Below are positions 1 through 7,496 of a stretch of 64,000 nt of DNA, one piece after another. Positions within the stretch are counted from its first letter, which is position 1. Each line of letters begins with the position of its first letter. Below the pieces are notes generated by a model. The model worked only from the letters and a program-made list of their open reading frames with translations. It ran no database searches and was not told the origin of the DNA. Source of the stretch: Enterobacterales bacterium (GTDB lineage: Bacteria; Pseudomonadota; Gammaproteobacteria; Enterobacterales; Kangiellaceae); NCBI GenBank assembly GCA_030949565.1, contig JAUZSK010000071.1, forward strand, positions 1 to 64,000, in the 5' to 3' direction. The translations under genes were made by a program, and so were the position numbers.

Positions 1-1
1 T

Positions 2-184
2 ATCTGGCTTTTTGGGGTTTTAATTTTTGATATTTGGTTGACTGGTTGCATTCAAGATTGTAGACCAAGCCTATGGTGGCAGGATTTAACTATTTTTCTT
101 CTAACCGTTTTACCTTGTGCTGCCATATACCGCTTATTTTTATATTCTAAAGTTAAAAAGAAAACAGTCTCAAGGCTAGGCTGA
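2..184 (+). CDS. C-terminal end of a membrane protein, partial
   Basis: An open frame runs in from the left edge and stops with TGA at 182-184, giving about 60 residues. It holds two hydrophobic stretches rich in Leu, Ile, Phe and Trp, separated by a short polar segment with several Cys and Trp, and ends in a basic tail of Lys and Arg, as in the last helices of an inner-membrane protein. The family cannot be recognised from this fragment. The paa promoter region follows directly, so it is probably a separate upstream transcription unit. Confidence 0.5.
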   Translation: MWLFGVLIFDIWLTGCIQDCRPSLWWQDLTIFLLTVLPCAAIYRLFLYSKVKKKTVSRLG

Positions 185-235
185 GTATCATTCTGCCTTT
201 CTTTCTAAGGGTTGAAAAGCCTTAACTAAGTAAAG

Positions 236-274
236 CGTTACAAAATAATTGAATTTTGCTATTATTCTGTATCA
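236..274 (+). promoter_or_regulatory. Putative PaaX operator upstream of paaZ
   Basis: Arms CGTTACA (236-242) and TGTATCA (268-274) are separated by exactly 25 bp. The same arrangement, with arms TGATACA and TGTATCA and again 25 bp, lies upstream of paaA at 11572-11610. A possible -35 (TTGAAT, 249-254) and -10 (CATATT, 273-278) overlap the site, as expected for a repressor operator. PaaX proteins are known to bind widely spaced inverted half-sites; assignment of this motif to the PaaX encoded at 15466 is inference. Confidence 0.5.
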
Positions 275-301
275 TATTAGCCTTCAAATAGGCCATTTTC
301 G

Positions 302-2365
302 ATGAGAAATACCTCAAATATCCAAAGTTATGTACTCGATGAGTGGCAAAATGGCTCAGGAAGAGTCGATCGTCTACAAAATGCAGTCACCGATGAAACA
401 ATTGGTGAAGTACGTTCTCTAGACAGTCGATTTGACGAGATCTTAGCCTATGGTCGTGAAACAGCGGGCCCAGTATTAAGAAAACTAACCATTCATCAAA
501 GAGCCGAACTGATTAAGCAGCTAGCGAAATACCTGCTGGATCGCAAGCAGGACTTTTATTTAATTTCGGCTATGACCGGCGCCACTAAAGCCGACTCTTG
601 GGTGGATATTGAAGGCGGCATCGGCACCATGTTTAGCTACACTGGTATTGCAAGGCGCGAGTTAAACAATGACCCTTTTGTGGTGGAAGGCGCGGTCGAA
701 CCCTTGTCAGCGGAAGGCCGCTTTGTTGGTCAGCACATACTAACGCCCAAGCAGGGTGTTTCTCTGCATATTAATGCCTTTAACTTTCCTGTGTGGGGCA
801 TGTTAGAAAAGATTACGCCCAGTTTAATTGCTGGGGTACCGGTTATAGTTAAGCCCGGCACCGTGAGTTGCTACTTGACCGAAGCAGTGGTCAAGGCCAT
901 TATTCAATCAGAGATCTTACCGAAAGGCAGCCTACAATTAATTAGCGGCAGCCTCGGTGATATGCTTGACCATCTGACCGAGCAGGACGTGGTGACCTTT
1001 ACCGGCTCGGCAAGCACCGGGCAAAAACTCAAAACTCATCCTAATATTGTGGCTAAAAGTATTCCCTTTACCATGGAGGCTGACTCACTAAATTGTTCGA
1101 TTTTAGCGCCGGATGTATCGGTGGAAGATGCAGAATTTGAACTCTATGTAAAAGAGGTCGCCAGAGAAATCACTAGCAAAGCCGGGCAAAAATGTACCGC
1201 CATACGTCGCGCCATGGTACCGGCCAATCTGATGTCAGCGGTGAGTGAGGCTTTGGTCAAGCGTCTTGCGGCGATCAGTATCGGCGATCCATCGAATAAA
1301 GCCACCCGTATGGGCGCGTTGGTCGGCAAGTCACAACGCCAAGACGTGTTAGCGGCGGTGGAAAAACTCGCTAAGGGCAATGATTTACTGCTGCAAGGAT
1401 GGGATTCTGCCGAGCTAGTCGGCATCAAAAAAAGATCAAGGCGCCTTTATGCCACCGACCCTGATTGCTTGTAGCGACCCTCTCAATAATTCCGCTGTAC
1501 ATTCGGTGGAAGCTTTCGGCCCCGTCAGTTGTTTAATGCCTTATGATGGGATCGAGCAGGCGATTGAACTGGCTAAAATGGGCAAAGGTAGCCTCGTCGG
1601 TTCTTTGATTACTAAAAGTCCAGACATTGCACGCCAAGTCATCTTAGAATCCGCCGCCTATCATGGACGTATGCTTATTTTAGATGCTGAATGTGCCAAA
1701 GAATCGACTGGTCATGGTTCTCCTCTTGCCAGCTTGGTTCATGGCGGTCCCGGACGCGCCGGTGGCGGTGAAGAACTTGGTGGCGTACGCGCGATTAAAC
1801 ATTATATGCAACGCACCGCCATTCAAGGTTCACCTAGCAGTATTATGGCCATCACCAATCAATATTGTAAGGGCGCAAAAACCACTCAAGACCGAGTGCA
1901 TCCCTTCCGCAAATATTTTGACGAACTAGCGATTGGCGAAAGTCTCACCACCCATCGGCGCACCGTGACTGAAGCCGACATCGTTAATTTTGGCTGTCTA
2001 TCCGGTGATCATTTTTATGCGCATTTTGATGAAATAGCCGCGAAGGATTCTTTTTTTTTGAAAAGCGCGTGGCTCACGGTTATTTTGTGATTTCTGCCGC
2101 CGCAGGCATGTTTGTTGATCCTGCGCAAGGCCCGGTGATCGCCAATTACGGTATTGATAACCTGCGTTTTGTGGAACCGGTGGGCATTGGTGATACTATA
2201 CAGGTGCGTATTACCGTGAAACGCAAGATCAAAAAGGCGAAAAAAGCCGACGACCGCTATCATACGGGCGTCGTGGTATGGGCAGTTGAGGTGAGCAATC
2301 AACATGGCGAACCAGTGGCGGTGTATGATATTTTAACCTTGGTCGAAATGCAGCCGAAACAATAA
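302..2365 (+). CDS. paaZ: PaaZ, bifunctional oxepin-CoA hydrolase / 3-oxo-5,6-dehydrosuberyl-CoA semialdehyde dehydrogenase (two frameshifts)
   Basis: PaaZ opens the oxepin-CoA ring and oxidises the resulting aldehyde in aerobic phenylacetate degradation. The N-terminal aldehyde dehydrogenase domain shows the NAD-site segment FTGSASTGQ, the general base in TMEADS (Glu259) and the nucleophile in AGQKCTA (Cys298). The C-terminal MaoC-like hydratase domain carries the typical [10 protein letters not shown] segment near 2056-2090. Two frameshifts break the reading frame: an A7 run at 1427-1433 (one A too many restores [10 protein letters not shown]) and a T9 run at 2051-2059 (one T missing or two extra). 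Both parts are otherwise intact and the summed length of about 687 residues matches PaaZ, so sequence error is likelier than decay. It is first in a paaZ-paaG pair behind a putative PaaX site. The ATG at 302 has only a weak ribosome site. Confidence 0.93.
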
Positions 2366-2383
2366 ATTTTTGAGAGTCTTAAA

Positions 2384-3189
2384 ATGACATTTGAAACCAT
2401 TATATTAGAAAAAAAAATAAGGCGATCACCAAACTAACCCTAAATCGCCCACAGCGACTTAACAGCTTTAATCTGCAAATGCATCAAGAACTACAACAAG
2501 CGCTGGATGATATCGCAACCGATGGCGAAACACGTTGTGTTTTAATCACCGGTGCTGGACGCGGATTTTGTGCCGGCCAGGATCTTAATGATCGTAGTGT
2601 TAATTCAGAAGCCGCGGAAAAAGCGAAAGCACCCGATTTGGGCAAGTCGGTGGAGTCTTTTTATAATCCGTTAATACGCCGTATCACCAATCTTAGAATG
2701 CCAGTGGTCTGCGCACTCAATGGTGTCGCGGCGGGTGCTGGCGCCAGTTTGGTCATGGCTTGTGATATTGTGATAGCTGCGCGTTCAGCTAGTTTCATTT
2801 TATCTTTTGCCAAGGTCGGTCTAGTGCCTGACTCTGGTTCATCTTGGCATTTGGCGCGCGCCATTGGCATGCCAAGAGCCAAAGCTTTAGCCTTACTCGG
2901 CAATAAACTCAAAGCCGAACAAGCTGAGCAATGGGGGCTGATTTATCAGGTGGTGGATGACGAGCAGCTGGTGGCGGAATCAACTCAGTTAGTCGAACAT
3001 CTGGCAACACAACCCACCGAAGGTTTGGCGCGCACTAAAAAGTTAATTCATAGCAGTTTTGAAACAAGCCTTAATGAACAATTAGAAAAAGAAAGGCTTG
3101 AAATGCAAACGCTTGGCCGCAGTCACGACTATCAAGAAGGTGTCGCGTCCTTTATTGAAAAGCGCGAACCTAAATTCAAAGGCTGTTAG
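2384..3189 (+). CDS. paaG: PaaG, ring-1,2-epoxyphenylacetyl-CoA isomerase (frameshift near the start)
   Basis: A crotonase-fold enzyme that isomerises the ring epoxide to oxepin-CoA. The oxyanion-hole motif AGRGFCAGQDLNDR and the PaaG-type aspartate in KVGLVPDSGSSWHL are present, and the sequence follows E. coli PaaG throughout, including LNRPQRLNSFN near the start. The ATG at 2384 lies behind GAGAG, 18 bp after paaZ. Its frame reads MTFETIILEKK and then meets an A9 run (2409-2417); losing two A or gaining one joins it to the main frame, giving about 267 residues (E. coli PaaG has 262). Without that correction the gene would start at an internal Met and lose the first strand of the fold. Confidence 0.92.
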
Positions 3190-3253
3190 TGATGCATTGC
3201 AATACAGCGAGTTAGTTTTTTATTCTGAACCACAATCAAAAAGAGATCCTGTC

Positions 3254-4096
3254 ATGCCAAAAGAGAAAAATATGCGAGAAATGGAAGGCTCAATTCACAC
3301 CGATTTTATAGACGACATGTCTTACGCTGATTATTTAAATCTAGAACAAATTCTAAGCGCACAAAAACCCTTATCGGGCGTGCATGATGAAATGTTATTT
3401 GTAGTGATCCACCAAGCCAGTGAACTGTGGTTAAAGCTTGCCGGCTTTGAACTACTTGAAGCCATTAAAAATGTCAAAGAAGGCGATTTTGGACATGCTT
3501 TTAAAGTGATCTCTCGGGTAAAACAGATCTTTATTCAACTCACTCAATCGTGGAATATTTTGTCCACCTTAACACCCGTGGATTATTTAAAATTTCGTGA
3601 CTCACTCGGACATTCTTCAGGCTTCCAATCTTACGGCTATCGAAAATTAGAATTTCTATTGGGCAATAAAAATAAATCCTTAATTGAAGTGCATAAAAGT
3701 AACCAGCCCGTGTATCAAGATCTGAGCCAAGTGTTAAATAATCCTAGCCTTTATGATGAAGTCTTAAAAGTGCTTGCAGCACAAGGCTTAGCCATTGATA
3801 GCGTCGCACTTAACCGAGATTTCAGCCAGCCCTATCGTAGCAATCAGTCAGTTCTCAAAGCTTGGCAAAAGGTCTATCAAAATGCCGATCAATATTTTGA
3901 GCTTTATGAACTGGCGGAGAAATTAGTCGATATCGAAGATGCCTTTCAACAATGGCGCTTTAAACACATGTACACCGTACAAAGAATTATTGGTAATAAA
4001 ATGGGCACCGGCGGTTCTTCCGGCGTCAGTTTTTTGAAAAAAGCCCTGGATATTAGTTTTTTTCCAGAGCTTTTTGAGTTAAGAACGCATTTGTAA
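3254..4096 (+). CDS. kynA: Tryptophan 2,3-dioxygenase
   Basis: A heme enzyme opening the indole ring of L-tryptophan to N-formylkynurenine, the first step of the kynurenine pathway. Recognisable are the N-terminal IHTDFIDDMSYADYL stretch, VVIHQASELWLKL with the active-site His53, the conserved YRKLEFLLGNK, and WRFKHMYTVQRIIG with the axial heme ligand His238, followed by KMGTGGSSGVSFLKKALD. Length is 280 residues, normal for bacterial enzymes. The ATG at 3254 was chosen because it follows an AGAG site; the upstream in-frame extension overlaps paaG and lacks family similarity. ATGs at 3272 or 3281 remain possible. No other kynurenine gene is visible, so its place inside the paa region is unexplained. 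Confidence 0.95.
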   Translation: MPKEKNMREMEGSIHTDFIDDMSYADYLNLEQILSAQKPLSGVHDEMLFVVIHQASELWLKLAGFELLEAIKNVKEGDFGHAFKVISRVKQIFIQLTQSWNILSTLTPVDYLKFRDSLGHSSGFQSYGYRKLEFLLGNKNKSLIEVHKSNQPVYQDLSQVLNNPSLYDEVLKVLAAQGLAIDSVALNRDFSQPYRSNQSVLKAWQKVYQNADQYFELYELAEKLVDIEDAFQQWRFKHMYTVQRIIGNKMGTGGSSGVSFLKKALDISFFPELFELRTHL

Positions 4097-4109
4097 TAAA
4101 CAACCTAGT

Positions 4110-4646
4110 AGATTGCCGCGCTTTGCTCGCAATGACGGAGAGGTGGAGCAGGTTCCAAACAGATTGCCGCGTTATGCTCGCAATGACGGAATTTTACGCT
4201 CCATCATTGCAGCCTGTTATTACAAGGAATTTAAATAGCCCGTCATTGCGAGGAGGAACGACGTGGCAATCTCTTGAGAGAGTCGAATGTACTCAAACAG
4301 ATTGCCGCGCTATGCTCGCAATGACGGAATTTTACGCTCCATCATTGCAGCCTGTTATTACAAGGAATTTAAATAGCCCGTCATTGCGAGGAGGGAACGA
4401 CGTGGCAATCTCTTGAGAGAGTCGAATGTACTCAAACAGATTGCCGCACTATGCTCGCAATGACGGAATTTTACGCTCCATCATTGCAGCCTGTTATTAC
4501 AAGGAATTTAAATAGCCCGTCATTGCGAGGAGGAACGACGTGGCAATCTCTTGAGAGAGTCGAATGTACTCAAACAGATTGCCGCGCTATGCTCGCAATG
4601 ACGGAATTTTATGCCTAATCATAGCCACACTATGTTCGTGATGACA
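4110..4646 (+). repeat. REP-like tandem array, left block (138-bp units)
   Basis: Units start at 4161, 4299, 4438 and 4576 (partial), with periods of 138, 139 and 138 bp, after a lone copy at 4110. Each unit has two opposed palindromic modules: AGATTGCCGCGCTATGCTCG continuing into CAATGACGG, and its approximate inverse CGTCATTGCGAGGAGGAACG continuing to GGCAATCT, joined by AT-rich linkers. A degenerate extra module sits at about 4617-4646. Copies are nearly identical, suggesting recent amplification. The paired opposed modules recall BIME/REP elements. Open frames through this block (such as 4123-4416) repeat with the array and are not genes. Confidence 0.9.
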
Positions 4647-4688
4647 TTGAAGACAGCTAGAAACCACAAGCGCTAACAAGGTAAGATA

Positions 4689-4976
4689 ATGAAGCAAGGA
4701 TTCGTTTACATAATAACTAATAAAAATAACACTGTACTATATACTGGCGTTACCAGTGATTTGCTAAAACGCATTTATCAGCATAAAAATAAATTAGTCG
4801 CCAGCTTTTCTGCTAAATATAATTGTAATAAATTAGTGTATTATGAAGTTGGAGAGGAAATTGATCTTTGTATTTTGCGAGAGAAGCAAATTAAAGCAGG
4901 CTCCAGAAAGAAAAAAATTAGATTGATTGAGAGTAACAATCCTGATTGGCGCGATCTCTATGAAGATTTATTATAA
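4689..4976 (+). CDS. Small GIY-YIG domain endonuclease-like protein
   Basis: A 95-residue single-domain protein. The N-terminus GFVYIITNKNNTVLYTGVTS is a GIY-YIG motif (VYI ... YTG), followed by the conserved basic segment LLKRIYQHK and the REKQIK/E segment holding the metal-binding glutamate (LREKQIKAGSRKKKI), ending in NPDWRDL as in many stand-alone family members. Such proteins (the UvrC-like/YhbQ group) are predicted nucleases with no settled role. A ribosome site (AAGGTAAGATA) precedes the ATG. The gene sits inside a unit of a REP-like array: intact 138-bp units lie on both sides in the same orientation, which suggests insertion into, or co-mobilisation with, the array. Confidence 0.85.
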   Translation: MKQGFVYIITNKNNTVLYTGVTSDLLKRIYQHKNKLVASFSAKYNCNKLVYYEVGEEIDLCILREKQIKAGSRKKKIRLIESNNPDWRDLYEDLL

Positions 4977-4995
4977 CTTCCTTCTTTAATTCGAT

Positions 4996-5266
4996 AGCCC
5001 GTCATTGCAGCCTGTTATTACAAGGTATTTAAATAGCCCGTCATTACGAGGAGGAACGACGTGGCAATCTCTTGAGAGAGTCGAATGTACTCAAACAGAT
5101 TGCCGCGCTTTGCTCGCAATGACGGAATTTTACGCTCCATCATTGCAGCCTGCTATTACAAGGAATTTAAATAGCCCGTCATTGCGAGGAGGAACGACGT
5201 GGCAATCTCTTAAAGGTGTCGAATGTACTCAAACAGATTGCCGCGCTTTGCTCGCAATGACCGATA
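4996..5266 (+). repeat. REP-like tandem array, right block
   Basis: This continues the 138-bp array on the far side of the GIY-YIG gene, in the same orientation as the left block. Module starts are at 5097 and 5235, 138 bp apart. The block begins with the linker CGTCATTGCAGCCTGTTATT, the part of the unit that should follow where the left block breaks off. The last module fades into unique sequence at about 5262. The apparent frame 5005-5334 is made of repeat and is not a gene. Confidence 0.88.
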
Positions 5267-5329
5267 AATATCGAAACCAGACAGGAGTTTATCGGTTATT
5301 GTGTATAGTATCCGACTATCGACTTCCTT

Positions 5330-5335
5330 TATAAT
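5330..5335 (+). promoter_or_regulatory. Candidate -10 element for paaJ
   Basis: TATAAT at 5330-5335 lies 51 bp before the paaJ start, in the unique sequence after the repeat array. No convincing -35 box stands at the right distance. A 9-bp inverted repeat (ACCGATAAA 5260-5268, TTTATCGGT 5288-5296) precedes it; it has no T-tract and its role is unknown. Confidence 0.3.
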
Positions 5336-5386
5336 AGAGATAAATACATCAGGTCAATCGATTTACAAATTTGAGGAAGCAAGCCT

Positions 5387-6589
5387 ATGAAATCTGTTTT
5401 TATCTGTGATGCAGTGCGTACTCCCATTGGCCGTTATGCTGGCTCTTTATCGAGCATTCGTGCTGATGATTTAGGGGCACTCCCCATGACTGCATTGATG
5501 CAGCGTAATTCTCAGGTGGATTGGTCACAGGTGGATGATCTCTATTATGGTTGCGCCAATCAGGCGGGTGAAGATAACCGTAATGTGGCTCGTATGAGTC
5601 TGCTTTTATCGGGCTTGCCGCAGTCGATTCCGGCTGTGACGCTTAATCGCCTTTGCGGTTCAGGAATGGAAGCCATTGGCGCCGCCGCTAGAGCGATTGC
5701 TTGCGGCGAACAAAACATGGCGATTGCCGGTGGTGTGGAGCAGATGTCGCGCGCGCCTTTGGTGATGCCAAAGCCTGAAGCGGCTTTTTCTCGTCGAGCG
5801 GAAATTTTTGATACGACGATGGGATGGCGTTTTGTTAATCCTGTTTTTGCTAAGGGTTTTGGCGTAGACAGTATGCCAGAAACCGCGGAAAATGTGGCTG
5901 AGCAATTTAAAATTAGCCGTGAAGATCAAGATAAATTCGCTTGTCGCTCGCAGGATAAAACACAAAAAGCGCAGGTAGCAGGAATTTTTGTGGAAGAAAT
6001 CATGTCCGTTACCATCAAACAAAAACGCAAAGAAGATCGCATTTTTGATCAAGATGAACACCCAAGACCTAGCACTCTCGAAGGACTAGCAAAACTCGCC
6101 ACGCCTTTTAAAAAAGATGGTTGTATCACCGCAGGAAATGCTTCCGGTATTAACGATGGCGCTGCGGCACTCTTGATTGCTAATGAAGCCCAAATTAAGC
6201 AACAAAGCCTCACCCCTCTTGCCCGAATTATCGCCATGACCACCACTGGACTTGAACCTAGAATTATGGGGATGGGACCTCTTAGCGCCAGCCAAAAAAT
6301 ACTTAAACAAACAGGGCTTAGCCTTGATGATATGTCGGTGATAGAACTTAACGAAGCCTTCGCCGCTCAATCCCTAGCGGTGATGCGCGGCCTTCATTTA
6401 CAAGATGATGATCCCAGAGTTAACCCCAATGGCGGCGCTATCGCGCTCGGTCATCCACTGGGTATGAGTGGTGCAAGACTAGTGATGACCGCGGCCTATG
6501 AGTTACAGCGCGGTGGCGGACAATACGCACTTTGTACTATGTGTATCGGGGTTGGACAGGGTATTGCGATGCTGATTGAACGGGTTTAG
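5387..6589 (+). CDS. paaJ: PaaJ-type 3-oxoadipyl-CoA thiolase
   Basis: A thiolase that cleaves 3-oxoadipyl-CoA (and the 5,6-dehydrosuberyl analogue) to acetyl-CoA and succinyl-CoA, ending phenylacetate breakdown. The acylated cysteine lies in LNRLCGSGMEAIG (Cys90), the NEAFA motif in the middle, the histidine in GHPLGMSGARL, and the second cysteine in CTMCIGVGQG near the end. Its 400 residues match E. coli PaaJ (401). GAGGAAG stands 9 bp before the ATG. Close relatives (PcaF, FadA) share these motifs; the paa context and length favour PaaJ. Reading frame intact. It is separated from paaG by kynA and the repeat array, and from paaA by accessory cassettes. Confidence 0.9.
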   Translation: MKSVFICDAVRTPIGRYAGSLSSIRADDLGALPMTALMQRNSQVDWSQVDDLYYGCANQAGEDNRNVARMSLLLSGLPQSIPAVTLNRLCGSGMEAIGAAARAIACGEQNMAIAGGVEQMSRAPLVMPKPEAAFSRRAEIFDTTMGWRFVNPVFAKGFGVDSMPETAENVAEQFKISREDQDKFACRSQDKTQKAQVAGIFVEEIMSVTIKQKRKEDRIFDQDEHPRPSTLEGLAKLATPFKKDGCITAGNASGINDGAAALLIANEAQIKQQSLTPLARIIAMTTTGLEPRIMGMGPLSASQKILKQTGLSLDDMSVIELNEAFAAQSLAVMRGLHLQDDDPRVNPNGGAIALGHPLGMSGARLVMTAAYELQRGGGQYALCTMCIGVGQGIAMLIERV

Positions 6590-6740
6590 TTTTAGTTTCG
6601 AGCGTTACCCATGTTTCACTGCATTATGTAAGTAATAGATAACAGGGCTTGAGCTTCTAACAAGCTAATTTCCCCATTGTTTTAACCAAAACCTGTTGTA
6701 ATTAATACTTCCCTGAGAATTTCCAGAAAATACACTAATT

Positions 6741-6776
6741 TTGACAGACCTGTTAATAGGTGCAATAAACAGGTCT
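6741..6776 (+). promoter_or_regulatory. Promoter with overlapping palindromic operator of the Phd/RelE-type pair
   Basis: A consensus -35 TTGACA (6741-6746) is followed 17 bp later by AATAAA (6764-6769). A perfect 9-bp inverted repeat, AGACCTGTT (6746-6754) and AACAGGTCT (6768-6776), spans the space between the boxes and the -10 itself. Toxin-antitoxin operons are commonly autorepressed through such palindromes, so this is the likely binding site of the antitoxin encoded at 6803. Confidence 0.6.
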
Positions 6777-6802
6777 TTAGCGCAAGTGTTTAGGTATAGG
6801 TT

Positions 6803-7075
6803 ATGAGCATAAAATTTTCCAAGGATGTGGTTCCTCTGTCTGATCTTAAAATAAACCCCGGCAAGGTGGTTAAGCACTCTAATGAAACTCATCGGCCTAT
6901 CCTATTGACCAGTCGAGGTAGAGGCGTGGCTGTTATACAAAGTCTCTATAAATATGAAAAAACCGAAGAAGAATTAGCCTTTGTCAAAGCTGTTGCACAA
7001 GGCTTAATGGAAGCCAAAGAAGGAAATAGCATTTCACTCGAAGAAGCAAAAAAAAGCTGGGTTTGTCGTTTTTGA
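6803..7075 (+). CDS. Phd/YefM-family antitoxin
   Basis: A 90-residue protein with a Phd/YefM fold signature: an N-terminal stretch placing LSDLKINPGKVVKHSNETHR before RPILLTSRGRGVAVIQS, the usual loop-strand of the DNA-binding half, then an acidic helical tail (SISLEEAKKSW) that would neutralise the toxin. AGGTATAGG precedes the ATG. The TGA stop (7073-7075) overlaps the putative TTG start of the toxin gene, indicating translational coupling. An operator-like palindrome lies directly upstream, consistent with autoregulation. Confidence 0.85.
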   Translation: MSIKFSKDVVPLSDLKINPGKVVKHSNETHRPILLTSRGRGVAVIQSLYKYEKTEEELAFVKAVAQGLMEAKEGNSISLEEAKKSWVCRF

Positions 7076-7373
7076 AAATACAACTTTCCAGTTCTGCGGT
7101 TAACGAGTTAGACGATATAAGATTCTATTATAATGATCTTGGTGTCGCCAATATTGGCATTAAGTTTTTAAAAGATATTTTTGATCATATAGAAACGCTT
7201 AATGTGCATCCGAAGATCGGACGAATTGTAGCTGCATTGAAGATGAGAATTTTCGAGAATTAATTCATCCTCCGTTTCGAATTATATATCTATTGGAGCC
7301 TACTAAGATAAATGTTATTAGGGTTTGGCGTAGCGAAAGAATACTTGAATTAGCAAGCAATAACTTAAAATAG
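7072..7373 (+). CDS. RelE/ParE-family toxin (frameshift)
   Basis: Partner of the preceding antitoxin. The first part reads SSSAVNELDDIRFYYNDLGV, a typical ParE/RelE opening helix, then HPKIGRIV. The frame then stops early at 7263. A shift near 7236-7238 (one T missing in GCATTGAAG) continues as FEDENFRELIHPPFRIIYLL and VIRVWRSERILEL up to TAG at 7371-7373; the FRIIY and VIRVWRSER segments are hallmark strands of the family. Corrected length is about 100 residues, normal. Start is TTG at 7072, overlapping the antitoxin stop, or TTG at 7063. This frameshift is not in a long homopolymer, so a real inactivating mutation is possible. Confidence 0.8.
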
Positions 7374-7377
7374 AATT

Positions 7378-7479
7378 TCTCGTTCCCATGCTCCCGCGTG
7401 GGAATGCATATACACGGTCAACAAAAGTCTCATTTCCACCCTCAATTTAAATAGGCTTTCCCACGGAGGACCATAGAAA
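7378..7479 (+). repeat. Dispersed repeat B, copy 1
   Basis: Starts CTCGTTCCCATGCTCCCGCG, contains GGGAATGCAT, and ends near TTCCCACGGAGGACCAT. It is homologous to 11447-11557 and, partially, 10565-10626. The outer ends of the fullest copy are inverted repeats (CTCGTTCC... and ...GGGAACGAG); in this copy the right end has decayed (CCATAGAAAAG). It sits between the toxin gene and the ABC transporter operon. Confidence 0.8.
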
Positions 7480-7496
7480 AGAAGCACCTTCTAAAA

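Noticed and set aside
4110..5266. CRISPR array
   Set aside because: The repeats are 138 bp with near-identical linkers, not 24-40 bp repeats with variable spacers, and no cas gene is nearby.
4123..5334. Proteins encoded through the repeat blocks (4123-4416 and 5005-5334)
   Set aside because: Their sequences repeat with the 138-bp unit and contain no recognisable domain; they are by-products of the array.
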